From NCBI GenBank assembly GCA_035639875.1, contig DASQXE010000167.1, forward strand, positions 1 to 9,733: a DNA stretch of 9,733 bases. Reading direction: 5' to 3'. The DNA comes from JAIBJP01 sp035639875 (GTDB lineage Bacteria; Actinomycetota; Thermoleophilia; Gaiellales; Gaiellaceae). How positions within the stretch are numbered: position 1 is the stretch's first letter; each line of letters begins with the position of its first letter. This document shows positions 1 through 5,790 of the stretch, piece after piece. The notes below the pieces were generated by a model, which did not search any database, was not told the DNA's origin, and saw only the letters and a list, made by a program, of their open reading frames with translations. The translations under genes and the position numbers were made by a program.

Positions 1-212
1 CAGCCGAGCGCAAGCCCGAGCTTCACCGTCCACTCGATCGCCGTCTTATTGGGGACCGGCAGCGTTCCTGGATGGCCAAGGCAGATCGGGCACGTGCGTG
101 TGTTTCGCTCCTCGCGCGCGAGGTAGACGTTCTCGCAGCGGCAGAACATCTTCGTGCGCGTCTTCAGCTGCACGTGAATCTCCAGGCCGATGACGGGTTC
201 CCACTCAGCCAC
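1..212 (-). CDS. gatB: Asp-tRNA(Asn)/Glu-tRNA(Gln) amidotransferase subunit B, N-terminal part (runs off window)
   Basis: GatB is the subunit of the GatCAB complex that binds misacylated tRNA, activates its Asp/Glu side chain with ATP and receives ammonia from GatA. Only about 70 residues are visible. They show the family opening EWEPVIGLEIHVQLKT (residues 3-18), then FCRC (23-26) and CPICLGHPG (41-49). The cysteines around 24/26 and 41/44 fit the GatB zinc site. I chose GTG at 212 because GGAG lies 7 nt upstream and MAEWEPVIGLE matches the usual N-terminus. An in-frame ATG at 230 is possible but has no clear ribosome binding site. The gene overlaps the gatA stop by 8 nt, which suggests translational coupling. 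The rest of the protein lies outside the window. Confidence 0.95.
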   Translation of the reverse strand, partial: MAEWEPVIGLEIHVQLKTRTKMFCRCENVYLAREERNTRTCPICLGHPGTLPVPNKTAIEWTVKLGLALG

Positions 213-1614
213 GCAGACGCTCCGGGACATAGTCGAAGCCGATGGCTTTCTCGAGGGCGTGTCCAGCGCGGAAGAGAAGGTTCTCCGAGAACTGCGGGCC
301 GATCAGCTGGAGGCCGACGGGGAGCCCGTCCGAGAGGCCGCACGGGATCGAAAGACCGGGCAGGCCCGCCATGTTCGACGGGATCGTCAAGAGGTCCGAG
401 AGGTACATGGCCAGCGGGTTCTCGGCCTTCTCGCCGATCTTGAAGGCCACCGTGGGCGAAGTCGGGCTGATCAGCAGGTCGAACTTCCCGAAGGCGGCGG
501 CGTGCTCCTGCGCGATCACCGTGCGGACCTTCTGCGCCTGGCCGTAGTAGGCCTCGTAATAACCGGCCGAGAGCGCGTACGTGCCGATGAGGATGCGGCG
601 CTTCGGCTCGGCGCCGAACCCCTCCCAGCGTGTGCGCTCGTAGAGTCTCGTCAGGTCGCCGTTGCTCTTCGTCCGGTAGCCGTACCGGACTCCGTCATAG
701 CGCGCCAGATTGGAGCTGGCCTCGGCCGGGGCGACGAGGTAGTAGCACGGAAGGCCGTAGTCGACGGAGCGCGGAAGGCGGGTTTCGCCGAGTTCGGCGC
801 CCAGGTCCCCGGCCAGGGCAATCGCGTTTCGCACCTGCTCCGCCACCCCGGGCTCGATGCCCTCGGCCTGGTTCAGTTCCCTCGGGACGCCGATGCGGAT
901 TCCCTTGAGATCGTCGCCTTCCGGAATTTCGACGGGCGCCGGAAGATCCACGGTGGTCGAGTCGCATGGATCGCGCCCGCCGATGATCCTGTAGAGCAGC
1001 GCGTTGTCGCGCACAGTCTTCGTGATCGGGCCGATCTGGTCGAGGCTCGATGCGAAGGCGACGATGCCGTAGCGGGAAACGGTGCCGTACGTTGGACGCA
1101 GGCCGACAAGGCCGCACAGCGAGGCCGGCTGCTTGATGGAGCCGCCCGTGTCGGAGCCGAGGGCCCACGGGGCGAGTCCCCCGGCAACCGCGGCCGCCGA
1201 TCCGCCGGAGGAGCCGCCGGGCACGCGGGTCGGATCCCACGGGTTGTACGTGGGCCCGAAGCCCGAGTTCTCGGTGGACGAACCCATGGCGAACTCGTCC
1301 ATGTTCGTTTTGCCGAGGATGGGCAGTCCAGCGTCCTTGCAACGCGCGGCGACGGTGGAGTCGAAGACGGGGATGTAGCCCTCGAGGATGCGGGAGCCGG
1401 CCGTCGTCGGGATCCCCTTTGTCGTGACGAGGTCCTTGTGAGCGATGGGGACGCCTGTGTCGGTTTCGCCGACGACGTGGAGATAGGCGTGCAGCTCGCC
1501 GTCGCGCTCGTCGATCGCGTCGAGGTATGCGCTTGTCAGCTCCTCGCCCGAGACCTCCCCACGCTCGAGGAGGCCGGCGGCGTCTTCAGCGGTCAGGCGC
1601 AGCGTGTCGATCAT
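205..1614 (-). CDS. gatA: Asp-tRNA(Asn)/Glu-tRNA(Gln) amidotransferase subunit A (amidase)
   Basis: GatA hydrolyses glutamine (or asparagine) and channels ammonia to GatB, which converts Glu-tRNA(Gln) and Asp-tRNA(Asn) to the correct amides in the cytoplasm. The 469-residue product carries the amidase signature. The Ser-cisSer-Lys triad is K60 (in PIAHKD), S135 (in GGSSGGS) and S159 (in DTGGSIKQPA), with the same spacing as K79/S154/S178 of Staphylococcus aureus GatA. The conserved blocks NMDEFAMGSSTE (104-115) and AFASSLDQIGP (186-196) are present. The ATG at 1614 has GAGG 7 nt upstream. An open frame continues 51 codons further, but that part is low-complexity and unlike GatA. The linker between LHAYLHV (41-47) and GVPIAHK (54-60) is about 20 residues shorter than in S. 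aureus GatA. The gene lies downstream of gatC across a 97-bp gap and overlaps gatB. Confidence 0.97.
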   Translation of the reverse strand: MIDTLRLTAEDAAGLLERGEVSGEELTSAYLDAIDERDGELHAYLHVVGETDTGVPIAHKDLVTTKGIPTTAGSRILEGYIPVFDSTVAARCKDAGLPILGKTNMDEFAMGSSTENSGFGPTYNPWDPTRVPGGSSGGSAAAVAGGLAPWALGSDTGGSIKQPASLCGLVGLRPTYGTVSRYGIVAFASSLDQIGPITKTVRDNALLYRIIGGRDPCDSTTVDLPAPVEIPEGDDLKGIRIGVPRELNQAEGIEPGVAEQVRNAIALAGDLGAELGETRLPRSVDYGLPCYYLVAPAEASSNLARYDGVRYGYRTKSNGDLTRLYERTRWEGFGAEPKRRILIGTYALSAGYYEAYYGQAQKVRTVIAQEHAAAFGKFDLLISPTSPTVAFKIGEKAENPLAMYLSDLLTIPSNMAGLPGLSIPCGLSDGLPVGLQLIGPQFSENLLFRAGHALEKAIGFDYVPERLRG

Positions 1615-1690
1615 GGCGCGACCTCGAGGGGCCACCCCGTGCCACCACTCGCTTTCAGCGTAGAGCGGAAAAGCACGGACGTGGCGCAAC

Positions 1691-1708
1691 GAAAGTGCTG
1701 AAAGTGCG
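1691..1708. repeat. Tandem 9-bp repeat in the gatC-gatA gap
   Basis: Two adjacent copies of GAAAGTGC followed by T or G (1691-1699 and 1700-1708) lie in the 97-bp space between gatC and gatA. On the transcribed strand they read CACTTTC twice. The rest of the gap shows no convincing promoter or terminator. The repeat may be chance, a regulator site or part of an mRNA structure; nothing in the sequence decides. Confidence 0.4.
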
Positions 1709-1714
1709 CGAACT

Positions 1715-2002
1715 TCACGACCCCACCGCCGGCACGCGGAAGGCCCCGTCGGCCGGATCCGGCGCATTCGCCAGCGCCTCCTCGCGTGTCAGCGACGGCC
1801 GCGGCTCGTCCTCCCGCCACACATTGACCAGATCCAATGGATGTGAAGTCGGCTCGACTCCGTCCAAGTCGAGCTCCGACACCTTGCCCACCGCCTCCAG
1901 GATCGCGCCCAACTCGGCCTGCACCTGCTCGATGTCCTCGTCGGGGATCTCGAGACGCGCGAGCTTCGCGACGTGCAGCACGTCTTCTCTCGAAATGGCC
2001 AC
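1715..2002 (-). CDS. gatC: Asp-tRNA(Asn)/Glu-tRNA(Gln) amidotransferase subunit C
   Basis: GatC is the small subunit that wraps round GatA and stabilises the GatAB complex. The 95-residue product is the usual length. It has the family layout: an N-terminal helix (SREDVLHVAKLARLEIPDED, residues 4-23), a second helix (QVQAELGAILEAVGKVSELD), the motif VEPTSHPLDLVNVWREDEP, and the C-terminal anchor PADGAFRVPAV, which matches the canonical FRVP ending. The start is GTG at 2002, preceded by AAGGTGGTGAG, a near-perfect Shine-Dalgarno stretch. It is the first gene of gatCAB. The csp terminator ends only about a dozen bases upstream, leaving little room for a separate promoter. Confidence 0.95.
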   Translation of the reverse strand: MAISREDVLHVAKLARLEIPDEDIEQVQAELGAILEAVGKVSELDLDGVEPTSHPLDLVNVWREDEPRPSLTREEALANAPDPADGAFRVPAVGS

Positions 2003-2017
2003 CTAACTCACCACCTT

Positions 2018-2048
2018 AAAAGGGACGGGCCCCGTGTTGGGGGGCCCG
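2018..2048 (-). terminator. Rho-independent terminator after the cold-shock gene
   Basis: Read on the minus strand, CGGGCCCC and GGGGCCCG form a perfect 8-bp stem (2041-2048 with 2026-2033) around the 7-nt loop CCAACAC. TCCCTTTT follows. It lies about 25 bp past the csp stop codon. The T-run runs straight into the gatC ribosome binding site (AAGGTGG), so any transcript that includes gatC from upstream must read through it. Confidence 0.8.
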
Positions 2049-2073
2049 CCAACGGCACTCGAACTGTTCGGGG

Positions 2074-2274
2074 CTAGATGACCTGAACGTTCGCCGCCTG
2101 CAGACCCTTCTGGCCCTGCACGACCTCGAACTCGACGCGCTGTCCTTCCTGGAGAGACTTGTATCCCTCCTGAGCGATGGCCGAGAAGTGGACGAACACG
2201 TCCTCCCCTTCAGCGCGCTCGATGAAGCCGTAGCCCTTCTCGTTCGAGAACCACTTGACGGTGCCTTCTGCCAA
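2074..2274 (-). CDS. csp: Cold-shock protein (CspA family)
   Basis: This is a single OB-fold cold-shock domain protein that binds single-stranded RNA/DNA and is expected to act as an RNA chaperone. The 66-residue product (with TTG read as Met) matches the family: GTVKWFSNEKGYGFI (residues 4-18) contains RNP-1 (KGYGFI), and DVFVHFSAI (25-33) contains RNP-2 (VFVHF). QRVEFEVVQGQKGLQAANV closes the barrel. The start is TTG at 2274, with AAGGAGG spaced 7 nt upstream. A longer open frame upstream has no ribosome binding site and non-family sequence, so it is excluded. The gene has its own promoter and a roughly 75-nt leader with two hairpins. The paralogue (cspA, B, etc.) cannot be assigned. Confidence 0.97.
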   Translation of the reverse strand: MAEGTVKWFSNEKGYGFIERAEGEDVFVHFSAIAQEGYKSLQEGQRVEFEVVQGQKGLQAANVQVI

Positions 2275-2299
2275 CTTACTGCCTCCTTCACAAACAAAC

Positions 2300-2352
2300 G
2301 ACGGCCCGGCTAGGCCGCCGCCTTTTCCTGACGCCGCATTCCTGCGCGGCGC
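2300..2352 (-). promoter_or_regulatory. Structured 5' leader of the cold-shock gene (two hairpins)
   Basis: Two inverted repeats lie between the predicted start of transcription and the csp ribosome binding site. The first pairs 2346-2352 with 2331-2337 (7 bp, one G-T pair, 8-nt loop). The second pairs 2313-2319 with 2300-2306 (7 bp, one G-T pair, 6-nt loop) and is followed by GTTTGTTTG. Long structured leaders that control mRNA stability and translation are known for cspA in Escherichia coli. Here that role is inference. The second hairpin with its T-rich tail could instead be a weak folD terminator. Confidence 0.5.
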
Positions 2353-2356
2353 TTGC

Positions 2357-2385
2357 AGAGTAGCGTCAGTCCAGGGGGAAGGCAA
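2357..2385 (-). promoter_or_regulatory. Predicted csp promoter inside the 3' end of folD
   Basis: On the minus strand TTGCCT (2385-2380) is followed after exactly 17 nt by TACTCT (2362-2357). These resemble the housekeeping -35 TTGACA and the actinobacterial -10 TANNNT. Transcription would start near 2350, just before the first leader hairpin. The -35 lies within the last codons of folD and the -10 just past its stop. Prediction from sequence only. Confidence 0.5.
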
Positions 2386-3220
2386 GCATGCCCGCCTGGT
2401 AGCGGGCCGCGCGCACCGTATTCCTGAGGAGAGAGGCGATCGTCATGGGCCCAACGCCTCCCGGGACCGGCGTCAAGAGGCCGGCCTTCTCGCGCACGTC
2501 CGCGGCCACGTCCCCGACGAGGCCCTCGTCGGTGCGGTTGATGCCCACGTCCACGATCGTCGCGCCCTCGCGAACCATGTCCGCGGTCACCGTGTTCGGA
2601 CGGCCTACGGCCGCAACGACGACGTCCGCCTCCCTCACCACGCTCGGAAGGTCCCGCGTCCGGCTGTGGCAGATCGTCACGGTCGCGTGCTCGGCGAGGA
2701 GCAGGAGCGCCATCGGCTTTCCGACGATGTTCGACCGGCCGATGACGACCGCGCGTGCACCGACGAGATCGACCTCGTACTCGCGCAGGATCTCCATGAT
2801 CCCGGCGGGCGTGGCCGCGACGAAGGTTGGGCTCCCCTGCAGGAGATGGCCTGCGCTGAAGGGATGGAACCCGTCCACGTCCTTGATCGGGCTGATCGAG
2901 CGGATGACGCGGTCCTCGTCGATGTGCTCAGGGAGCGGGAGCTGGACGAGGATTCCGGTCACGCCCTCGTCGCCGTTCAACGTTTCGACGAGTTGAAGGA
3001 GATCCGCCTCGGATGTCTCGGCGGACAACTGGTGGTCGATCGGCTCGATGCCCACCTCGCGGCAAGCCTTCTGCTTGTTCCGCACGTAAACCGCCGAGGC
3101 AGGGTCGTCGCCGACGAGCACGGTCGCCAACCCAACGGGCCGTCCGAGCTCTCGGATCTCCCCCGCGACCTCTTCACGAACGCGCTCCGCGAGCGCCTTG
3201 CCGTCCATCAGCACAGCCAC
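2366..3220 (-). CDS. folD: Bifunctional methylenetetrahydrofolate dehydrogenase/methenyltetrahydrofolate cyclohydrolase
   Basis: FolD interconverts 5,10-methylene-THF, 5,10-methenyl-THF and 10-formyl-THF with NADP, supplying one-carbon units for purines and formyl-Met. The 284-residue product is full length. Visible motifs are VGDDPAS..YVRNK with Y45 and catalytic K49, VQLPLP (92-97, Q93), KDVDGFHP (113-120, with D116 in the active site), the nucleotide-binding GRSNIVGKP (161-169), and the C-terminal PVPGGVGPMT (251-260). I chose GTG at 3220, which gives the normal N-terminus MAVLMDGKALAERV. No Shine-Dalgarno precedes it, but a TANNNT box ends 8 nt upstream, so the mRNA is probably leaderless. 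A longer open frame runs upstream through the divergent neighbour and is not FolD-like. Confidence 0.97.
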   Translation of the reverse strand: MAVLMDGKALAERVREEVAGEIRELGRPVGLATVLVGDDPASAVYVRNKQKACREVGIEPIDHQLSAETSEADLLQLVETLNGDEGVTGILVQLPLPEHIDEDRVIRSISPIKDVDGFHPFSAGHLLQGSPTFVAATPAGIMEILREYEVDLVGARAVVIGRSNIVGKPMALLLLAEHATVTICHSRTRDLPSVVREADVVVAAVGRPNTVTADMVREGATIVDVGINRTDEGLVGDVAADVREKAGLLTPVPGGVGPMTIASLLRNTVRAARYQAGMLAFPLD

Positions 3221-3228
3221 GGCGCGAC

Positions 3229-3238
3229 ACGTTAGCCT
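3229..3238. promoter_or_regulatory. Overlapping divergent -10 boxes for folD and the di-iron gene
   Basis: The 27-bp gap between the two start codons holds the decamer ACGTTAGCCT. On the minus strand it reads TAACGT (3234-3229), 8 nt before the folD GTG. On the plus strand it contains TAGCCT (3233-3238), 9 nt before the ATG at 3248. Both fit the TANNNT box that sits just ahead of leaderless genes in actinobacteria, and neither gene has a Shine-Dalgarno. The two boxes share two bases, so polymerase binding would be mutually exclusive. Prediction only. Confidence 0.5.
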
Positions 3239-3247
3239 CTTGGGCGC

Positions 3248-4060
3248 ATGGAAACCGCACAGGTGCCGGGGAAAACGGTTGAAGACCGCAGTGCCTATGC
3301 GGGCGTGCTCCGCTACTACGAGCTGGCGAAACGGGCCGAATGGCAGGTCCGCGACCTGCCGTGGACCGACGTCCCGCCGATTCCGGAGTACAAGGGGACG
3401 CCCCAAAAGCTCGCCCGGCGGCGCGATCTCTGGCGGTCGGTGGTCACACAACAGCTCCAGGCGGACGAGCTCGCGGTCGAGATGGCCACTCAGCTCTTCC
3501 GCATGGCTCCCGATCCGGAGGCGAAGCTCTACTACACGACGATGGTGCAGGACGAATCGCGGCACACCGAGGCCTGGCTGCGGCTCGTCGAGGAATCGGG
3601 TGGGCGGGGCGAGCCTGATCCGTACCTGAACGAGCTCGCTCGCATGCAGATCGAGGCGGATACGCTCGAGGAGAAAGTCGTGAACATGCAGGTCTTCTAC
3701 GAGCGGCTGATCATCCCGCGCTTCCGCCTGATCGCGCGCTCCTCCCGTGGAACCGTGCTCGAGGACCTCTGCAACCGGCTCACCGTCGACGACGGCATCC
3801 ACCATGGATCCGGCATGGCCTACGCGCGCGTGTTGATCTCGAACGCGCCGGAGAAGGTCAAGAAGCAGATCGTGGCGGCCGCCAACCGCATGCTGCCGAT
3901 CTTTGCGCAGCACGCTCTGTGGCGGCCGAAGGCGCGCGAGTTCGTCGCCGTACTCATGCGCGAGACCGACGTCCGGCGCCTGCGCGAGGACCTGGACACC
4001 GGCGTCCGCCTCGCCCAGTCGCTCGGCCTCGACGTCAGCGACGTCGAGCTGCCGCGCTGA
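3248..4060 (+). CDS. Ferritin-like di-iron protein (ribonucleotide reductase R2-like fold), putative oxidase/oxygenase
   Basis: This is a 270-residue soluble, helix-rich protein without signal peptide or membrane segment. The ligand pattern of ferritin-like di-iron carboxylate proteins is visible: E74, then E103-S-R-H106 (E-x28-E-x2-H), then E152 (in VFYERL) and D182-G-I-H185 (E-x29-D-x2-H). The last carboxylate is Asp rather than the usual Glu. Proteins of this superfamily use O2 at a di-iron site for oxidation, hydroxylation or desaturation (for example R2, R2lox, AurF and acyl-ACP desaturase). The substrate cannot be told from the sequence. The ATG at 3248 has no ribosome binding site and is probably leaderless. 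The gene ends 2 nt before the HMG-CoA reductase start, so the two are almost certainly cotranscribed. A role in modifying a CoA-linked or isoprenoid-related product is inference from the neighbours. Confidence 0.85.
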   Translation: METAQVPGKTVEDRSAYAGVLRYYELAKRAEWQVRDLPWTDVPPIPEYKGTPQKLARRRDLWRSVVTQQLQADELAVEMATQLFRMAPDPEAKLYYTTMVQDESRHTEAWLRLVEESGGRGEPDPYLNELARMQIEADTLEEKVVNMQVFYERLIIPRFRLIARSSRGTVLEDLCNRLTVDDGIHHGSGMAYARVLISNAPEKVKKQIVAAANRMLPIFAQHALWRPKAREFVAVLMRETDVRRLREDLDTGVRLAQSLGLDVSDVELPR

Positions 4061-4062
4061 CC

Positions 4063-5277
4063 GTGTCCACGCGCAAGACCTGGCCGCGGAGGAACGATCC
4101 CGCGTCCATTCGCGCCCGCCAGGAACGGCTCGGCCTCGACGGGTCCGTGGTGGCCGAGGACCTGGCGCCTTATGTGAAGGCGACCGAGGCGCTCACGGGG
4201 CTCGCCACCGTCCCGGTCGCCGTCGTCGGCCCGCTCGAGATCGAGCTCGGTGAGTACGAGCTCGAAGAGCCCGACGGCGAGCTCGTCGAGCGTGCGCGCG
4301 CGCACGATTCCGTCTACGTGCCGCTCGCCAACACCGAGGGTGGGCTGTCGATCTCGCTTTACCGCGGCTCCCGCGCCGCCGCCGAGTCGGGCGGCTTTCG
4401 CACCTACGTCCTCCGCGACCGCGTGACCCGGGCCTCGGCCTTCTTATTCGAGAACGCCGCGCAAAGCGGGGCATTCTCGACGTGGATCGAGACCCAGGTC
4501 GGCGAGATGCGGTCCTGGCTCGGCAGCAACCCGGTGGAGGGTCTGTCGAGATACGCGAAGCTGCGCGAGCTCGAAACGCACGTCGTCGGACCGATGTGCC
4601 ACGTCCTTTACACGTACACGACCGGCGATGCCGTCGGCATGAACATGATCACGCGCAACTCGTACGCGCTCAACCAGGGCTTCGTCGCCGAGCGCACCCC
4701 CGTCAAGCCCCGCCGCATCTACCTCGAGGGAAACATGGGCGGCGACAAGAAGATCTCCCATCGGTACTTCGAGCACGGTGGGCATGGGAAGACGGTGCTC
4801 GCCGAGTGCACACTGACGGAAGAGGCGATCGGGCGCGTGCTGCGCACGAGTGTCGAGGAGCTGCTCGACCTCACCTTCGTCGGCACGCACGGGGCGGTCG
4901 CGTCGGGAATGCAATCCGTTGCCTTCACGCCTGCGACGGCGATCGCCGCCCTGTTCATCGCCACGGGCCAGGACGTCGGGATGGTCGGGACGAGCTCGAT
5001 GGCGCACGGGACGGCACTGCGCGTGGAGGGCGGGCTGAACGTCTCCATCCGCCTCCCAGGGCTCGAGGTGGCGACGATCGGCGGCGGGACGGCGCTGCCG
5101 TACGCGCGCTCGTGGCTCCGGCTTATGGGCTGCGAAGGGCCCGGCAGGGTCTATCGGCTCGCGCAGATCGTCGCGGCCGCCACACTCTCGCTCGAGATCT
5201 CCGCCTCGGCGGCGATGGCGACGGCGGGCTCCGAGAATTTCTACAAGGCCCATTTCGAGCGCGGAGGCCTGCGGTAG
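4063..5277 (+). CDS. Hydroxymethylglutaryl-CoA reductase, class I-like, divergent
   Basis: This enzyme reduces HMG-CoA to mevalonate with two NAD(P)H, the committed step of the mevalonate pathway. The 404-residue product matches the soluble catalytic domain: an HMG-CoA-binding block ending in VPVAVVGPL (50-58), TEGGLSIS with catalytic E92, the cofactor motif GDAVGMNMIT (188-197, D189), GGDKKIS with catalytic K229, ATGQDVG with D304, IGGGT (339-343), and H397 near the C-terminus as the candidate catalytic histidine. DAxGMN favours class I (NADPH) over class II. The usual ENxIG motif is degraded to TEALTG (41-46). There is no N-terminal membrane domain. I chose GTG at 4063, 2 nt after the upstream stop and without a clear ribosome binding site, so translation is probably coupled. 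No other mevalonate pathway gene lies in the window. Confidence 0.93.
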   Translation: MSTRKTWPRRNDPASIRARQERLGLDGSVVAEDLAPYVKATEALTGLATVPVAVVGPLEIELGEYELEEPDGELVERARAHDSVYVPLANTEGGLSISLYRGSRAAAESGGFRTYVLRDRVTRASAFLFENAAQSGAFSTWIETQVGEMRSWLGSNPVEGLSRYAKLRELETHVVGPMCHVLYTYTTGDAVGMNMITRNSYALNQGFVAERTPVKPRRIYLEGNMGGDKKISHRYFEHGGHGKTVLAECTLTEEAIGRVLRTSVEELLDLTFVGTHGAVASGMQSVAFTPATAIAALFIATGQDVGMVGTSSMAHGTALRVEGGLNVSIRLPGLEVATIGGGTALPYARSWLRLMGCEGPGRVYRLAQIVAAATLSLEISASAAMATAGSENFYKAHFERGGLR

Positions 5278-5756
5278 AGCGGATCGCCCCCCATCACGAT
5301 CCGGCGTGCTGGGGATGCGGAGACGAAAATCCGGAAGGCATTCACCTGCCCAAGCCGGAGCACGAGGGACTCGAGCGCTACGAGGCGCGATTCTCGTTCG
5401 GGGCGCGCCACCAGGCCGGCCCCGGCATCGTCCACGGCGGTCTCGTCGGCGCAGCTCTCGACGAGGCCTGTGGCCTGCTCGCCACCTGGTATCGCTTCCC
5501 GACTGTGACGGCGCGCATGTTCGTGCGCTACCGCAGTCCCGCGCTCATCAACCGTGGCCTCACCCTCGCCTCGTGGGTGACCCAGAGCCAGGGCCGGCGC
5601 ATCCATCTCGAGGCGCAGCTCCGCGACGGCGACGAGGTCCTGGCCGAAGCCCGCGCCGCCTTCCTCCACGTCCCGCTCGAGCACTTCCTCGCCTCACCCG
5701 AGGGCCGCGCAATCGGGGAAGCATGGCGGCGACGGCTTCACTCCGAAGGGGAATAG
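5274..5756 (+). CDS. PaaI-family hotdog-fold acyl-CoA thioesterase
   Basis: About 160 residues with the single hotdog domain of PaaI/YbgC-type (4HBT) thioesterases, which hydrolyse acyl-CoA thioesters. An N-terminal CWGCGDENPEGIHL (residues 12-25) is typical of the family. PGIVHGGLVGAALDEACG (50-67) holds the HGG motif and the candidate catalytic acids D63/E64, and TARMFVRYRSPA (79-90) is the substrate-channel strand. The start is odd. No ATG, GTG or TTG lies near the domain; the nearest in-frame one is GTG at 5112, deep inside the reductase gene, giving unrelated sequence. GGAGG at 5263-5267 stands 6 nt before GTA at 5274, which overlaps the reductase TAG as GTAG. I place the start there, unproven. 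Tight overlap implies cotranscription and coupling with the reductase. Confidence 0.85.
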   Translation, partial: VERIAPHHDPACWGCGDENPEGIHLPKPEHEGLERYEARFSFGARHQAGPGIVHGGLVGAALDEACGLLATWYRFPTVTARMFVRYRSPALINRGLTLASWVTQSQGRRIHLEAQLRDGDEVLAEARAAFLHVPLEHFLASPEGRAIGEAWRRRLHSEGE

Positions 5757-5790
5757 CCGCCCGAGCGCGTCTGCGGATACTTCGATCTGT

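Noticed and set aside
190..1701. A 503-codon plus-strand open frame
   Set aside because: It lies antisense to gatA, whose catalytic motifs are certain. The frame has no recognisable domain and is the usual GC-rich shadow.
1615..1714. A promoter for gatA in the gatC-gatA gap
   Set aside because: TACGCT occurs on the minus strand, but the nearest TTG-type -35 (TTGCGC) is about 21 nt away, which is too far to support a call.
3221..3913. Long N-terminal extension of folD
   Set aside because: The extra codons are antisense to the di-iron gene. The normal FolD N-terminus begins at GTG 3220.
3919..4062. N-terminal extension of the HMG-CoA reductase inside the di-iron gene
   Set aside because: Its translation is Arg-rich and unlike any reductase. 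GTG 4063, right after the upstream stop, is the better start.
4444..5253. A 269-codon minus-strand open frame
   Set aside because: It is antisense to the HMG-CoA reductase gene, with low-complexity His/Arg-rich translation and no family features.
4482..5273. Long N-terminal extension of the thioesterase
   Set aside because: It is an out-of-frame reading of the reductase gene with no hotdog or other domain; only the part from about 5274 looks like protein.
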